This document shows, piece by piece, positions 23,348 to 30,575 of a stretch of 41,454 nucleotides of DNA. The DNA is taken from positions 1 to 41,454 of the forward strand of contig NZ_JAOCQE010000028.1 in NCBI RefSeq assembly GCF_025290915.1, written 5' to 3'. Numbering within the stretch: position 1 is the first letter of the stretch; the number at the start of each line of letters is the position of its first letter. This DNA is from Streptomyces sp. 15-116A. GTDB lineage: Bacteria > Actinomycetota > Actinomycetes > Streptomycetales > Streptomycetaceae. The position numbers were made by a program, and so were the translations under genes. The notes below the pieces were generated by a model. It did no database searches and was not told the DNA's origin. It was given only the letters and a program-made list of their open reading frames with translations.

Positions 23348-23709
23348 CCCCCGAACAGGGTTCCTTGGTGGAAGTACATCTGCCAGCCGTCCTTGGTCCG
23401 GCGCCAGATGGAACTGCGGTGGACGCGGCGGCCGTCGAGCTCCGTGTCGAAGGTGAGGTGGACGACTCCGGGCGCGAGTTCCACGCCGTCCATCCCCGAG
23501 ACGACGACGGGCCGGGGCCCCGGGTCCTCGCCCTCGAGCAGCGCCTCGATGATCGACGTCCGGTCCCAGTACCGACCCGAGGCGCCGAACTCCCGGAACT
23601 CGGGGTGCAGCAGCTCGTCGAGCAGCTCCGGCGACGACCGGACCTCCGGCTGGAGCAGGCGCAGTTCGCCCTCGATCGCCGCCTGCACGGAGTCCGATGC
23701 CTCACTCAC
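23344..23709 (-). CDS. NTF2-like / DUF4440-type small protein
   Basis: A 121-aa cone-fold protein: an N-terminal helix (IEGELRLLQPEVRSSPELLDELLHPEF as helix, turn and helix), FREFGASGRYWDRTSIIEALL, and the sheet strands VVHLTFDTEL and RRTKDGWQMYFHQGT. NTF2-like proteins serve as small binding pockets, polyketide cyclases or regulatory partners; no catalytic pair can be assigned here. The GTG start overlaps the DUF1697 gene's stop by 8 bp, and its own stop overlaps the TOPRIM gene start, so it is the middle of a tightly coupled trio. Confidence 0.83.
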   Translation of the reverse strand: MSEASDSVQAAIEGELRLLQPEVRSSPELLDELLHPEFREFGASGRYWDRTSIIEALLEGEDPGPRPVVVSGMDGVELAPGVVHLTFDTELDGRRVHRSSIWRRTKDGWQMYFHQGTLFGG

Positions 23710-24250
23710 GGGTCATCTCCACAAGTTTGATCACGGTGTTCCAGTTCCGCGTGGTGGCCATCAAACCCTTGTTGAAGCGCGGGCGCGACAGCATTTCGGC
23801 GAGCTTGGAGCGGCCGAGGCCGTTCGGCGCGTAGAGGTAGAGCACGCGGTCACCGAGGCGGAACTCCTCCGGGAGGAAGGCGGCCTGGTCGATCTCCGCG
23901 AAGCGGCCGGCGTCCACCGGGGCGGAGAAGTAGGTGACGTGGAGCTGCTTGGCCTCCAACTCCTGCGCCGGGTAAGGGCAGTTGTCGGCGACCGCCTTCA
24001 GATACGCGTGGTCGCGCACGATCACGTCCACGGTGAAACCGAAGTGCTTCTCGATCGCCGAGGCGAGCTCCGCCGCCAGCGACTCCTCGTCGCCGTGGGC
24101 GGAGGTGAACACCGCCTGGCCGCTCTGGAGGTAGGTGCGGACGCCGTCGTAGCCGAGGCCGGTCATCAGGGTGCGCAGGTCGGCCATCGGGACTTTTCTG
24201 CTGCCGCCCACGTTGATCCCGCGCAGCAGGGCCGCGTATGTCGTCGCCAT
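23702..24250 (-). CDS. DUF1697 domain-containing protein
   Basis: A 182-aa protein matching DUF1697 over its full length: TYAALLRGINVGGSRKVPMADLR, the Gly-x-Tyr region MTGLGYDGVRTYLQSGQAVF, VIVRDHAYLKAVADNCPYP, HVTYFSAP, and the terminal RPRFNKGLMATTRNWNTV. The family is widespread and has no known function. The ATG at 24250 has TAGGGT six nt upstream on the minus strand, predicting a leaderless mRNA, and a large perfect dyad lies directly behind that box. It is the first gene of the three-gene unit with the NTF2-like and TOPRIM genes. Confidence 0.88.
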   Translation of the reverse strand: MATTYAALLRGINVGGSRKVPMADLRTLMTGLGYDGVRTYLQSGQAVFTSAHGDEESLAAELASAIEKHFGFTVDVIVRDHAYLKAVADNCPYPAQELEAKQLHVTYFSAPVDAGRFAEIDQAAFLPEEFRLGDRVLYLYAPNGLGRSKLAEMLSRPRFNKGLMATTRNWNTVIKLVEMTRE

Positions 24251-24263
24251 GCGCCCACCCTAA

Positions 24264-24304
24264 GGCGGCCGTCGTGCCCCGTGGGGGCGGGCACGACGGC
24301 CGCC
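24264..24304. promoter_or_regulatory. Perfect 16-bp inverted repeat abutting the DUF1697 -10 box
   Basis: Bases 24264-24279 are exactly complementary to 24289-24304 around a 9-base centre. The dyad starts 1 bp behind the candidate -10 box of the DUF1697 gene, so it covers the promoter spacer and -35 region. It is too far upstream to be in a leaderless transcript. It may be a large operator or a relic terminator; I cannot distinguish the two. Confidence 0.55.
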
Positions 24305-24439
24305 GTCCGCGATGAGCGGACGTGCGCGAAACTCTGGCGGAACGACGCGGCGCGAGCAACCGGTACACGCGTCTCTCCACACACCTGTGACTTATTCAAC
24401 AACATTGCGAAAAGACAAACCTTGATCAACCTCCGCGAG

Positions 24440-24484
24440 GGCCCCCTTTAGATGTAAGGGGCCAATGTCCTCCCCAGTGGGGAG
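24440..24484. promoter_or_regulatory. Two adjacent dyads upstream of the MMPL gene
   Basis: GGCCCC (24440-24445) pairs with GGGGCC (24458-24463), with extension into flanking CTT/AAG. Immediately after, CTCCCC-AGT-GGGGAG spans 24470-24484. They are 140-185 bp before the MMPL start and could be operators or 5'-UTR hairpins. Confidence 0.35.
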
Positions 24485-24562
24485 AAGACGGGGGCCGAGC
24501 GGATGAGGGCGGGCCTTCCGGCTTCACCGGGCAGCACGACGAGATGGCCTGATCCGGCCCAT

Positions 24563-24582
24563 ACCTTCGAAAAGTCGAAGGT
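24563..24582. promoter_or_regulatory. 8-bp dyad close to the MMPL start
   Basis: ACCTTCGA (24563-24570) and TCGAAGGT (24575-24582) flank a 4-base centre, 42 bp before the ATG. The size and symmetry fit a TetR-type operator or a small mRNA hairpin. No regulator gene is adjacent. Confidence 0.4.
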
Positions 24583-24624
24583 GGCGGCAGGGGTCGCTGC
24601 CGCACACGAGGGAGCGAGCCCGTC

Positions 24625-26892
24625 ATGGGGAACGGAGATTCGCGGGTACGGGGCTTCGCCGCCCGGGCCGGCGGCTGGAGCGCCCGGCACCGATGGGCGG
24701 CCGTGGGGATCTGGGTGCTGTTCGTGGTGCTGGCGATGGGACTCGGATCGGCAGCCGGCCGGGTCGACGTCAAGGACAGCGATCAGCTGGGCGGCGAGAC
24801 GCACACCGCGGCCCGCATCATCGAGGACGCCGGGATCGAGGAGCCGGCCAGTGAGACCGTACTGATCCAGGCCAAGGGCGACGGGGTGAAGGCCACGGAC
24901 GCCGAGTTCCGGGCCGCCGTCACCGCGGTCGTCACGGCCGTGGAGAAGACCGGCGAGGTCACGGACGTCACCTCGCCGTACGAGAGCGACACCATCTCGA
25001 AGGACGGGCGCAGCGCGCTGGTCCAGTTCGACATGCGCGGCGACTCGGACACCGCGGGCGAGCGGGTCGAGCCGGTGCTGAACGCCGTGGAGGAGGTCCA
25101 GAAGGACCACGAGTCGCTGCGGATCGAGGAGATCGGCGGCGCCTCCATGATGAAGACGTTCGACGACGCGTTCGGCGACGACTTCAAGAAGGCCGAGTTC
25201 TCGGCGGTGCCGGTGGCGTTCGGCATCCTGCTGATCGCGTTCGGCGCGCTTGTGGCTGCGGTGCTGCCGGTGATCCTCGCCCTCACCGCGATCATGGCGA
25301 CGATGGGGCTGATGGGCATCGTCAGCCATCTGCAGCCGATGAGCGACACCGCCAACTCCGTGATGCTGCTGGTCGGCCTGGCCGTCGGCGTCGACTACTG
25401 CCTCTTCTACCTGCGCCGTGAGCGCGAGGAGCGCGAGGCCGGCCGGGACGCGCAGACCGCCCTGAGGGTCGCCGCCGCCACCAGTGGCCGCGCGATCATC
25501 GTGTCCGGCGTCACGGTGTGCGTGGCGATGGCGGGCATGCTGTTCACCGGTCTCGCCGAGTTCGAGGCGATGGGCCTCGCCTCGCTGATGGTCGTGGCGG
25601 TCGCCATGGTCGGGTCGGTGACAGTGCTGCCGGCGCTGCTGTCGCTGCTGGGCGAGCGGGTCGAGAAGGGCAAGATCCCCTTCCTGCACCCGGAGAGCAA
25701 GCTCCGTCGCAACCGGGGGCGCGGCAACCGCGAGAGCCGGTTCTGGACGGCCGTACTGAAGGGCGTGCTCGCCAAGCCCGTCGTCTCGGTCGTCGTCGCG
25801 GCCGGTGCGCTGCTCGCCATCGCGGCTCCCGCACTCGGCATGAAGACCCAGCAGCTCACGCTGGACCAGGAGTTCGGCGACTCGCTGCCCATCGTGCAGA
25901 CGTACAACCGGCTCAACGAGGCCTTCCCGGGCGGTTCCGAGCCCGCCGAGGTCGTCGTCAAGGCCGACGACATCAACGCTCCCGAGGTGAAGTCCGCGCT
26001 CGCCGACTTCCGTGAGCGCGCCATCAGTTCCGGCGCCTCGCGCGGCCCGGTCGACATCAAGCTGCACGACGAGCAGAACGTGGCCTTCGTCTACGTCCCG
26101 CTGGTCGGCGGCTCCGACCTCGACAAGGCGGGCGCGAGCCTGGACAAGCTGCGCGACGAGGTGCGCCCCGCCACGCTCGGCAAGGTCGACGGCGTCGAGG
26201 CGCCGATCACCGGACAGGTCGCCGGTTCGAAGGACTTCAACGACCAGCTGGGCGGAGCGGTGGTCCCGGTCTTCGCGTTCGTCGTGGTCTTCGCCTTCGG
26301 GCTGATGCTGCTGTCCTTCCGCTCGCTGACGATCGCCGTCACGTCGATCGTGCTGAATCTGCTGTCGGTGGGCGCGGCCTACGGCATCCTCGTCGCCGTC
26401 TTCCAGCACGGCTGGGGTGCGTCCCTGGTAGGCGCGGAGGGCGTCGGCGCCATCATCAGCTGGCTGCCGCTGTTCCTGTTCGTGATCCTGTTCGGCCTGT
26501 CGATGGATTACCACGTGTTCGTGGTCTCGCGGATCCGCGAGGCTCGGCTGCGGGGCCGTACGACGAAGGACGCGATCCAGCACGGCGTGGTCACCACGGC
26601 CGGGGTCGTCACCAGCGCCGCGGTCATCATGGTCGCCGTGTTCGCGATCTTCGGCACGCTGTCCATGCAGTCCATGAAGCAGATGGGCGTGGGCCTCGCG
26701 GCCGCGGTGCTCATCGACGCGACGATCATCCGGGGCGTGCTGCTCCCGGCGGTGATGGCGCTGCTGGGCGAGCGCAACTGGTATCTGCCGAAGTGGCTGA
26801 ACCGGCTGCCGGACCTGACGCACGACGAGGCGCCGGAGGCCGTGACGCGGGGCGCGGCCCGGGACGACGAGGGTGAGCGGGTTCCGGCCTGA
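24625..26892 (+). CDS. MMPL family (RND superfamily) transporter
   Basis: A 755-aa membrane protein with two repeated halves, each with a first membrane helix, a large extracytoplasmic domain, and five more helices (about 12 in all). The proton-relay Asp-Tyr pairs are visible in GLAVGVDYCLFYLRR (TM4) and GLSMDYHVFVVSRIREA (TM10), as in mycobacterial MmpL3. The periplasmic domains contain GGASMMKTFDDAFG and PGGSEPAEVVVKADD. Members export lipids, polyketides or glycolipid precursors; the substrate is unknown. The start follows GAGGGAG at 9-10 nt. It is convergent with mgt, and a bidirectional terminator lies between them. Confidence 0.92.
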   Translation: MGNGDSRVRGFAARAGGWSARHRWAAVGIWVLFVVLAMGLGSAAGRVDVKDSDQLGGETHTAARIIEDAGIEEPASETVLIQAKGDGVKATDAEFRAAVTAVVTAVEKTGEVTDVTSPYESDTISKDGRSALVQFDMRGDSDTAGERVEPVLNAVEEVQKDHESLRIEEIGGASMMKTFDDAFGDDFKKAEFSAVPVAFGILLIAFGALVAAVLPVILALTAIMATMGLMGIVSHLQPMSDTANSVMLLVGLAVGVDYCLFYLRREREEREAGRDAQTALRVAAATSGRAIIVSGVTVCVAMAGMLFTGLAEFEAMGLASLMVVAVAMVGSVTVLPALLSLLGERVEKGKIPFLHPESKLRRNRGRGNRESRFWTAVLKGVLAKPVVSVVVAAGALLAIAAPALGMKTQQLTLDQEFGDSLPIVQTYNRLNEAFPGGSEPAEVVVKADDINAPEVKSALADFRERAISSGASRGPVDIKLHDEQNVAFVYVPLVGGSDLDKAGASLDKLRDEVRPATLGKVDGVEAPITGQVAGSKDFNDQLGGAVVPVFAFVVVFAFGLMLLSFRSLTIAVTSIVLNLLSVGAAYGILVAVFQHGWGASLVGAEGVGAIISWLPLFLFVILFGLSMDYHVFVVSRIREARLRGRTTKDAIQHGVVTTAGVVTSAAVIMVAVFAIFGTLSMQSMKQMGVGLAAAVLIDATIIRGVLLPAVMALLGERNWYLPKWLNRLPDLTHDEAPEAVTRGAARDDEGERVPA

Positions 26893-26912
26893 GCCTGCCT
26901 GCCCGTGAAGCG

Positions 26913-26945
26913 GGGCCCGTCGACTACAGGGGAGTCGACGGGCCC
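26913..26945. terminator. Bidirectional terminator between MMPL and mgt genes
   Basis: GGGCCCGTCGACT (26913-26925) is exactly complementary to 26933-26945, with a 7-nt loop. It lies 20 bp after the MMPL stop and 7 bp after the mgt stop on the other strand, so it can serve both convergent genes. Confidence 0.8.
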
Positions 26946-26952
26946 TCCCCGT

Positions 26953-28149
26953 TCACTTCCGGGGGAGCTCCGCCTCGATGAGGTCGGCCGCCCGCCGCGT
27001 ACCGCCCTCCTTGACCATGCCGGCCTGGATGTCCTTCAGGCGCCGGGCGACCTCCGGGTCGTCGACGAGTGCGAGGACGGCTGCGCGCAGGGCCTCGGCG
27101 GTCGCCTCCTCTGTGGGGAGGTGGCGGGCGACGCCGAGGGACTGGAGTACGTCCGCGTTGCCGAACTGGTCGGCGGCCTGCGGTACGGCGACCATCGGTG
27201 TGGCCGTCGCGAGCCCTTCCTGGCTGCCGCCGGCACCCGCGTGCGTGATGAAGCCGTCGGCATGCTTCAGGATGGCCAACTGCGGTACCCAGTACCTCAC
27301 TTCCACGTTGGCGGGGATCTCGCCCAGCTCGGCCGGGTCGACGTGCCTGCCGATCTGGAGCACCATGTGCCAGCCGGGCAGGTCGCCGAAGGCCTTGACG
27401 CACTCGCGGTAAAAGCCGGGCTGCTTGGTGAAGGCGGAGCCGAGGGAGACGAGGAGGACCTTGTCCGCGCCGGCCGGTCGCCGCCAGTCGCCCTCGGCCG
27501 AGCGGTCACCCTGACAGGCGCCGACGAAGGTGTAGCGGCTCTCGTCGACCCGGTCGGCGTTCCACTGCAGCGCCTTGGGGATGAGGACGAGCGAGCGGTC
27601 GGGTCGGCCGCCGAAGGAGTCGGGATCCTGGTCGATACCGTTCTCGTCCAGCCAGCTCTGGAAGCGGGCGTAGTAGGCCTTGCCGCGCTCGGTCCTCTTC
27701 GGCTCGGCCCACATGGGTTCGGCGACCTCCTGCTCGTAGCCGTCCCAGGCGACCATGTGCGGGGAGAGCGAGATCGCCTTGACACCCCAGCGGTGGGCGA
27801 GGACCCGGCCCGGATAGGAGGCGGTGTCGTGCAGCACGAGGTCGGGTTCGTCGCCCTCGTACGCCTCGATGAGCTGGGGCAGCGCCTGGATCGCGTCGTC
27901 CAGGAACGGCTCGACGTTGTCCAGCAGGGTGCTCCCCCAGGCTTCCGGGTCGGCGTCGGGGCCGGGCAGCGTGGAGTTCCACGGCTTGGGTTCGGCGCCG
28001 GTCTCGGCGACCTTCTCCGCGAAGGCCGGCGGGATCGCGTACGTCACCCGGTGGCCGCGCGCGACGAGTTCGCGGATCACCTCCAGGCTGGGGTTCACGT
28101 GACCGTGCGCGGCGATGGAGAACATGGCGATGTGAGCGGGGCTGGTCAT
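26953..28149 (-). CDS. mgt: Macrolide glycosyltransferase (OleD/Mgt type)
   Basis: A 398-aa GT-B, GT1-family enzyme nearly collinear with OleD and Mgt of Streptomyces. The N-terminus [20 protein letters not shown] holds the catalytic base His15 (His19 in OleD). [11 protein letters not shown] carries the partner Asp, [10 protein letters not shown] the donor loop, and the C-terminal [20 protein letters not shown] and [10 protein letters not shown] bind UDP-sugar. The reaction transfers glucose from UDP-glucose to the 2'-OH of the desosamine-type sugar of macrolides, inactivating them in the cytoplasm. It lies 47 bp downstream of lrm on the same strand and is probably co-transcribed with it, giving a two-layer intrinsic resistance (target protection and drug modification) like the S. 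lividans lrm-mgt pair. Confidence 0.94.
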   Translation of the reverse strand: MTSPAHIAMFSIAAHGHVNPSLEVIRELVARGHRVTYAIPPAFAEKVAETGAEPKPWNSTLPGPDADPEAWGSTLLDNVEPFLDDAIQALPQLIEAYEGDEPDLVLHDTASYPGRVLAHRWGVKAISLSPHMVAWDGYEQEVAEPMWAEPKRTERGKAYYARFQSWLDENGIDQDPDSFGGRPDRSLVLIPKALQWNADRVDESRYTFVGACQGDRSAEGDWRRPAGADKVLLVSLGSAFTKQPGFYRECVKAFGDLPGWHMVLQIGRHVDPAELGEIPANVEVRYWVPQLAILKHADGFITHAGAGGSQEGLATATPMVAVPQAADQFGNADVLQSLGVARHLPTEEATAEALRAAVLALVDDPEVARRLKDIQAGMVKEGGTRRAADLIEAELPRK

Positions 28150-28167
28150 GCGACGACCGTACGCGAG

Positions 28168-28181
28168 ACGAGACGTCTCGT
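28168..28181. promoter_or_regulatory. 14-bp perfect palindrome between lrm and mgt
   Basis: ACGAGACGTCTCGT reads the same on both strands, 19 bp before the mgt start. It could form an RNA hairpin without a loop, or be a protein-binding site giving mgt its own control. Confidence 0.4.
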
Positions 28182-28196
28182 GCAAGTGTGGACCGG

Positions 28197-28973
28197 TCAT
28201 GCCGCCAGCACCTCGTGCAGGCGCAGCCAGCTCCCTGGTGCCACCTCGCCGACGAGCACGCCGGGGTCGAGCCGCGCGGCCCGGAACGCCGCGTCCACCC
28301 GCCGCCTCGGATGGGCACGGCGCAGGGAGGCGTGCAGCGAGCCGCCGACTCCCGAGAAGCCCAGCTCGACCAGGTGCCGCCAGTCGCGGTAGGCGCCCGC
28401 GTCGAGCAGCGGAGTGCGGCGGCACTCGATGCGCACGATCCCGGCGTCGACCCTCGGCACCGGCCGGAAGCTGCGCCGGCCGATCCGCCCGAGAAACCGC
28501 CACTCGTAGCGGGGCCAGGTGCGCACGGTGAGCAGCGTCCAGGTGCCGTAGTCGCCGGTGCGTTTGCGGGCGTACTCGAGCTGGGTGAGGAGCGTGGCGT
28601 CGGTGAGCGCGGGCGCGCGCAGACACCAGTCCACGACGGCCGCGGTGCGCGAGAACGGCACGTTCCCGGCGACGGAGAACGGGGTGCGCGGGGGGCGGGC
28701 GGCGAGGAAGTCCGCGCCGATGACACGGACGTGGGGTGCGCCGGAGAAGCGCTCGCGCAGCACGGGTACGAGGCGCGGGTCGATCTCGTACGCGTGCAGC
28801 TCACGGCAGCGGGCGGCGAGCGCGTCGGTCAACGCGCCCTTGCCCGCGCCGACTTCGAGCAGCAGGGGGACGGTGCGGCCGTCCGGGACGGCGAGGTGGG
28901 CGAGCCGGCGGGCGCCGGCGCGGTCGAGGAAGTTCTGCGAGAGCGCGCGCGAGGTCGCGGTGGGGCGGGCCAT
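28197..28973 (-). CDS. lrm: 23S rRNA (adenine-N6)-methyltransferase, Erm(O)/Lrm type
   Basis: A 258-aa Erm-family enzyme. The N-terminal [13 protein letters not shown], the SAM-binding motif [12 protein letters not shown] (Glu40-Val-Gly-x-Gly-x-Gly), the acidic motif YEIDPRL, DFL (motif III), and the catalytic NVPF at 104-107 are all in place. The short Arg-rich C-terminus fits Lrm of S. lividans, as I recall it. The product methylates A2058 of 23S rRNA from SAM; Lrm is described as a monomethyltransferase, giving strong lincosamide and weaker macrolide resistance. The start ATG follows AAGGA with 9-nt spacing. That site abuts a hairpin, and a leader peptide lies further upstream, so synthesis is probably drug-inducible. 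Confidence 0.94.
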   Translation of the reverse strand: MARPTATSRALSQNFLDRAGARRLAHLAVPDGRTVPLLLEVGAGKGALTDALAARCRELHAYEIDPRLVPVLRERFSGAPHVRVIGADFLAARPPRTPFSVAGNVPFSRTAAVVDWCLRAPALTDATLLTQLEYARKRTGDYGTWTLLTVRTWPRYEWRFLGRIGRRSFRPVPRVDAGIVRIECRRTPLLDAGAYRDWRHLVELGFSGVGGSLHASLRRAHPRRRVDAAFRAARLDPGVLVGEVAPGSWLRLHEVLAA

Positions 28974-28987
28974 GGCCTGCGGTCCTT

Positions 28988-29036
28988 GTCTTCCGTGGGA
29001 GTGGAGAAGGGCAGCCGAAGGCCCTGACCGGAAGAC
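28988..29036 (-). promoter_or_regulatory. Attenuator hairpin flanking the lrm ribosome-binding site
   Basis: On the minus strand GTCTTCCG (29036-29029) can pair with CGGAAGAC (28995-28988), with an inner AGGGC/GCCCT hairpin. The lrm Shine-Dalgarno AAGGA (28987-28983) follows at once, so folding could hinder ribosome access. Two further stems lie upstream on the same RNA (29071-29097 and 29102-29126), overlapping the leader frame. Confidence 0.55.
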
Positions 29037-29083
29037 AGAGGAATGAAGAACGGAGGGAGGCGTGAGACGGCCGCCGCGCCGGA

Positions 29084-29200
29084 TCAGCGGGCGGCGGGGC
29101 TCCCCGGGCCGGTCAGGGCTCCGGGGCCACGACGCATCCGGACGGAGTGCGTGCAGCCCCGGCCGAGACCGGAGTTGAAGATCGCGTTGAACGCTGCCAC
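29084..29200 (-). CDS. 38-aa leader peptide of lrm (translational attenuator)
   Basis: A 38-codon frame from GTG 29200 to TGA 29084, 110 bp upstream of lrm. It starts MAAFNAIFNSGLGRG and continues CTHSVRMRRG. THSVRMR (residues 17-23) closely matches THSMRLR in the leader peptide of ermD, where the Arg-x-Arg ('+X+') segment stalls ribosomes carrying macrolides or ketolides. The predicted -10 box TAACGT is 7 nt before the GTG, so the peptide would be read from a leaderless mRNA. Stalling near residues 21-24 would open the stems that overlap the end of the frame and refold the RNA to free the lrm ribosome-binding site. The motif and layout are seen; the mechanism is inferred from the Erm family. 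Confidence 0.72.
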   Translation of the reverse strand: MAAFNAIFNSGLGRGCTHSVRMRRGPGALTGPGSPAAR

Positions 29201-29207
29201 GGAGGGG

Positions 29208-29237
29208 ACGTTAGGTGCGGGCCGTGGCGGTGCGCAA
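29208..29237 (-). promoter_or_regulatory. Promoter of the lrm leader transcript
   Basis: On the minus strand TTGCGC (29237-29232), an 18-nt spacer and TAACGT (29213-29208) form a plausible SigA-type promoter. The start point would fall on or next to the GTG at 29200. Confidence 0.55.
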
Positions 29238-29291
29238 AAGGTTTTCGGCGCGCGACGGGTTTCGGCGGGCCCGACCCCCCGTGTGCGGTGG

Positions 29292-30575
29292 TCAGCGCTG
29301 ATAGCGGGCGAGTACGAGATTGCCGTCCTCCTCGATGCGGTGGCGCAGCTCGTCGAGGCCGATGGCGCCGCTGTAGTACTCCTGGAGTGCCGGGGTGGCC
29401 ACCTTGTCCTTCCACTCGGGGTAGCCGCGCACGGTCTGTGCGGGCGCCGGGCGCAGATGGGCGGCGAGGGCGGTGCCGGTGGCCCAACCGTGTTCGGCGG
29501 TGCGCAGGGCGGGGTCGGCGAGGGCCTCGGTGCCGGTGGGCAGCATCCAGTCGCCGAGGGCGAGGCGGACCATGTTGCGCGGCTGGAGCAGGAAGTCGAG
29601 GAAGGCGGCGGCCTCCTTCTTGTGCGGGCAGTCCTCGGCGATGGAGAGGGTCTGCGGGCTGACGCCTTGGGCGAGTCCCTCGGGCCCGGCGGGGGCGGGC
29701 AGCACCGTCCAGTCGAAGCCCTCGGGCGCCTGCTGGACGATCTGCTGGCGGTAGGAGAAGCCGAGCGGCACCATCGCGTACCGGCCGCCGAAGAATCCGG
29801 GCAGGGTGTCGGAGCCGCCGCTGCCGAGGGTGGTCGGCGAGGCGCTGTGGTCGGTGTTCACCTGGTCGTGGATGGTGCGCGGGACGATCTCGTCGCCCTC
29901 GCCGAAGCGCACGGTGACTTTGCCGTCTGGGTCCCGGTGAAAGAGCTCGCCACCGGCCGACAGCGAGAGGTTGAGTGTCGCGGACACCGGCTCCTTCAGC
30001 GGCCAGGCGATGCCGTACGTGCCTTCACCGGAGCCGAGTTCCTTGGTCACCGCCCGGAACTCGGCCCAGCTCCACGGCCGTTCGGGCGTCGGGATGCGCA
30101 CGCCGGACTTCTTCAGCCAGGTGGTGTTGGCGATCAGCACGCGAGGTTCCTGCAGGAAGGGCACGCCGTAGATGCCGTCGCCGAAGGTGGTGGTCTGCCA
30201 ACTGCGCTCGGGGATGTCGGACTTGAGGCGGGCGGGCAGCAGCCCGGTGAGGTCGGCGAGGTAGCCGCCGTAGGCGAAGTCGGCGAGGTCGTCGGAGGCG
30301 TCATGGATGATGTCGGGGGCCTCGCCGCCCTCGAAGGAGGTGAGCAGCTGGTCGTGGACGCTGTCCCAGCTCCCCTGGACGTACTCCACCTGGACGTCGG
30401 GATGGCGGGCGTTCCACTCCGCCACCAGCTCCTTGTTCGCCTCGACGGACTCCTCCTGCCAGGCCAGGGACTGGAAGCGCAGGGTGATCCGGCCGTCGTC
30501 GCGGGTGCCGCCGGACGAGCAGCCCGCGAGCAGCAGGACGACGGCGAGCGCCGCCACGAGCAGTCTGATCCGCAT
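29292..30575 (-). CDS. Sugar ABC transporter substrate-binding lipoprotein
   Basis: A 427-aa family-1 extracellular solute-binding protein. The signal peptide ends in the lipobox LLAGC with Cys19. The mature protein has the MalE-like pattern: ITLRFQSLAWQEESV, VAEWNARHPDVQVEYV, LLTSFEGGEAPDIIHDA, the mid-region YGIAWPLKEPVSATL and the late PHKKEAAAFLDFLL. It captures a mono- or oligosaccharide outside the membrane; the ligand is not known. The ATG shares one base with the stop of the upstream permease gene (TGATG), so the genes are coupled. Unusually, the binding-protein gene is the last of the operon, after the two permeases. Confidence 0.92.
   Translation of the reverse strand: MRIRLLVAALAVVLLLAGCSSGGTRDDGRITLRFQSLAWQEESVEANKELVAEWNARHPDVQVEYVQGSWDSVHDQLLTSFEGGEAPDIIHDASDDLADFAYGGYLADLTGLLPARLKSDIPERSWQTTTFGDGIYGVPFLQEPRVLIANTTWLKKSGVRIPTPERPWSWAEFRAVTKELGSGEGTYGIAWPLKEPVSATLNLSLSAGGELFHRDPDGKVTVRFGEGDEIVPRTIHDQVNTDHSASPTTLGSGGSDTLPGFFGGRYAMVPLGFSYRQQIVQQAPEGFDWTVLPAPAGPEGLAQGVSPQTLSIAEDCPHKKEAAAFLDFLLQPRNMVRLALGDWMLPTGTEALADPALRTAEHGWATGTALAAHLRPAPAQTVRGYPEWKDKVATPALQEYYSGAIGLDELRHRIEEDGNLVLARYQR

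Larger units (their letters stand above)
24251..24624. other. Intergenic region with four dyads between DUF1697 and MMPL genes
   Basis: These 374 bp hold the divergent promoters. From left to right I see the DUF1697 -10 box (24257-24262), a perfect 16-bp dyad (24264-24304), a locally A/T-rich stretch around 24380-24420 that is unusual in this DNA, and three shorter dyads (24440-24463, 24470-24484, 24563-24582). I see no credible small gene. Confidence 0.6.

Noticed and set aside
24448..26823. A 791-codon minus-strand frame opposite the MMPL gene
   Set aside because: It is His/Gln/Arg-rich without membrane segments or motifs. The plus-strand protein has two complete MMPL halves.
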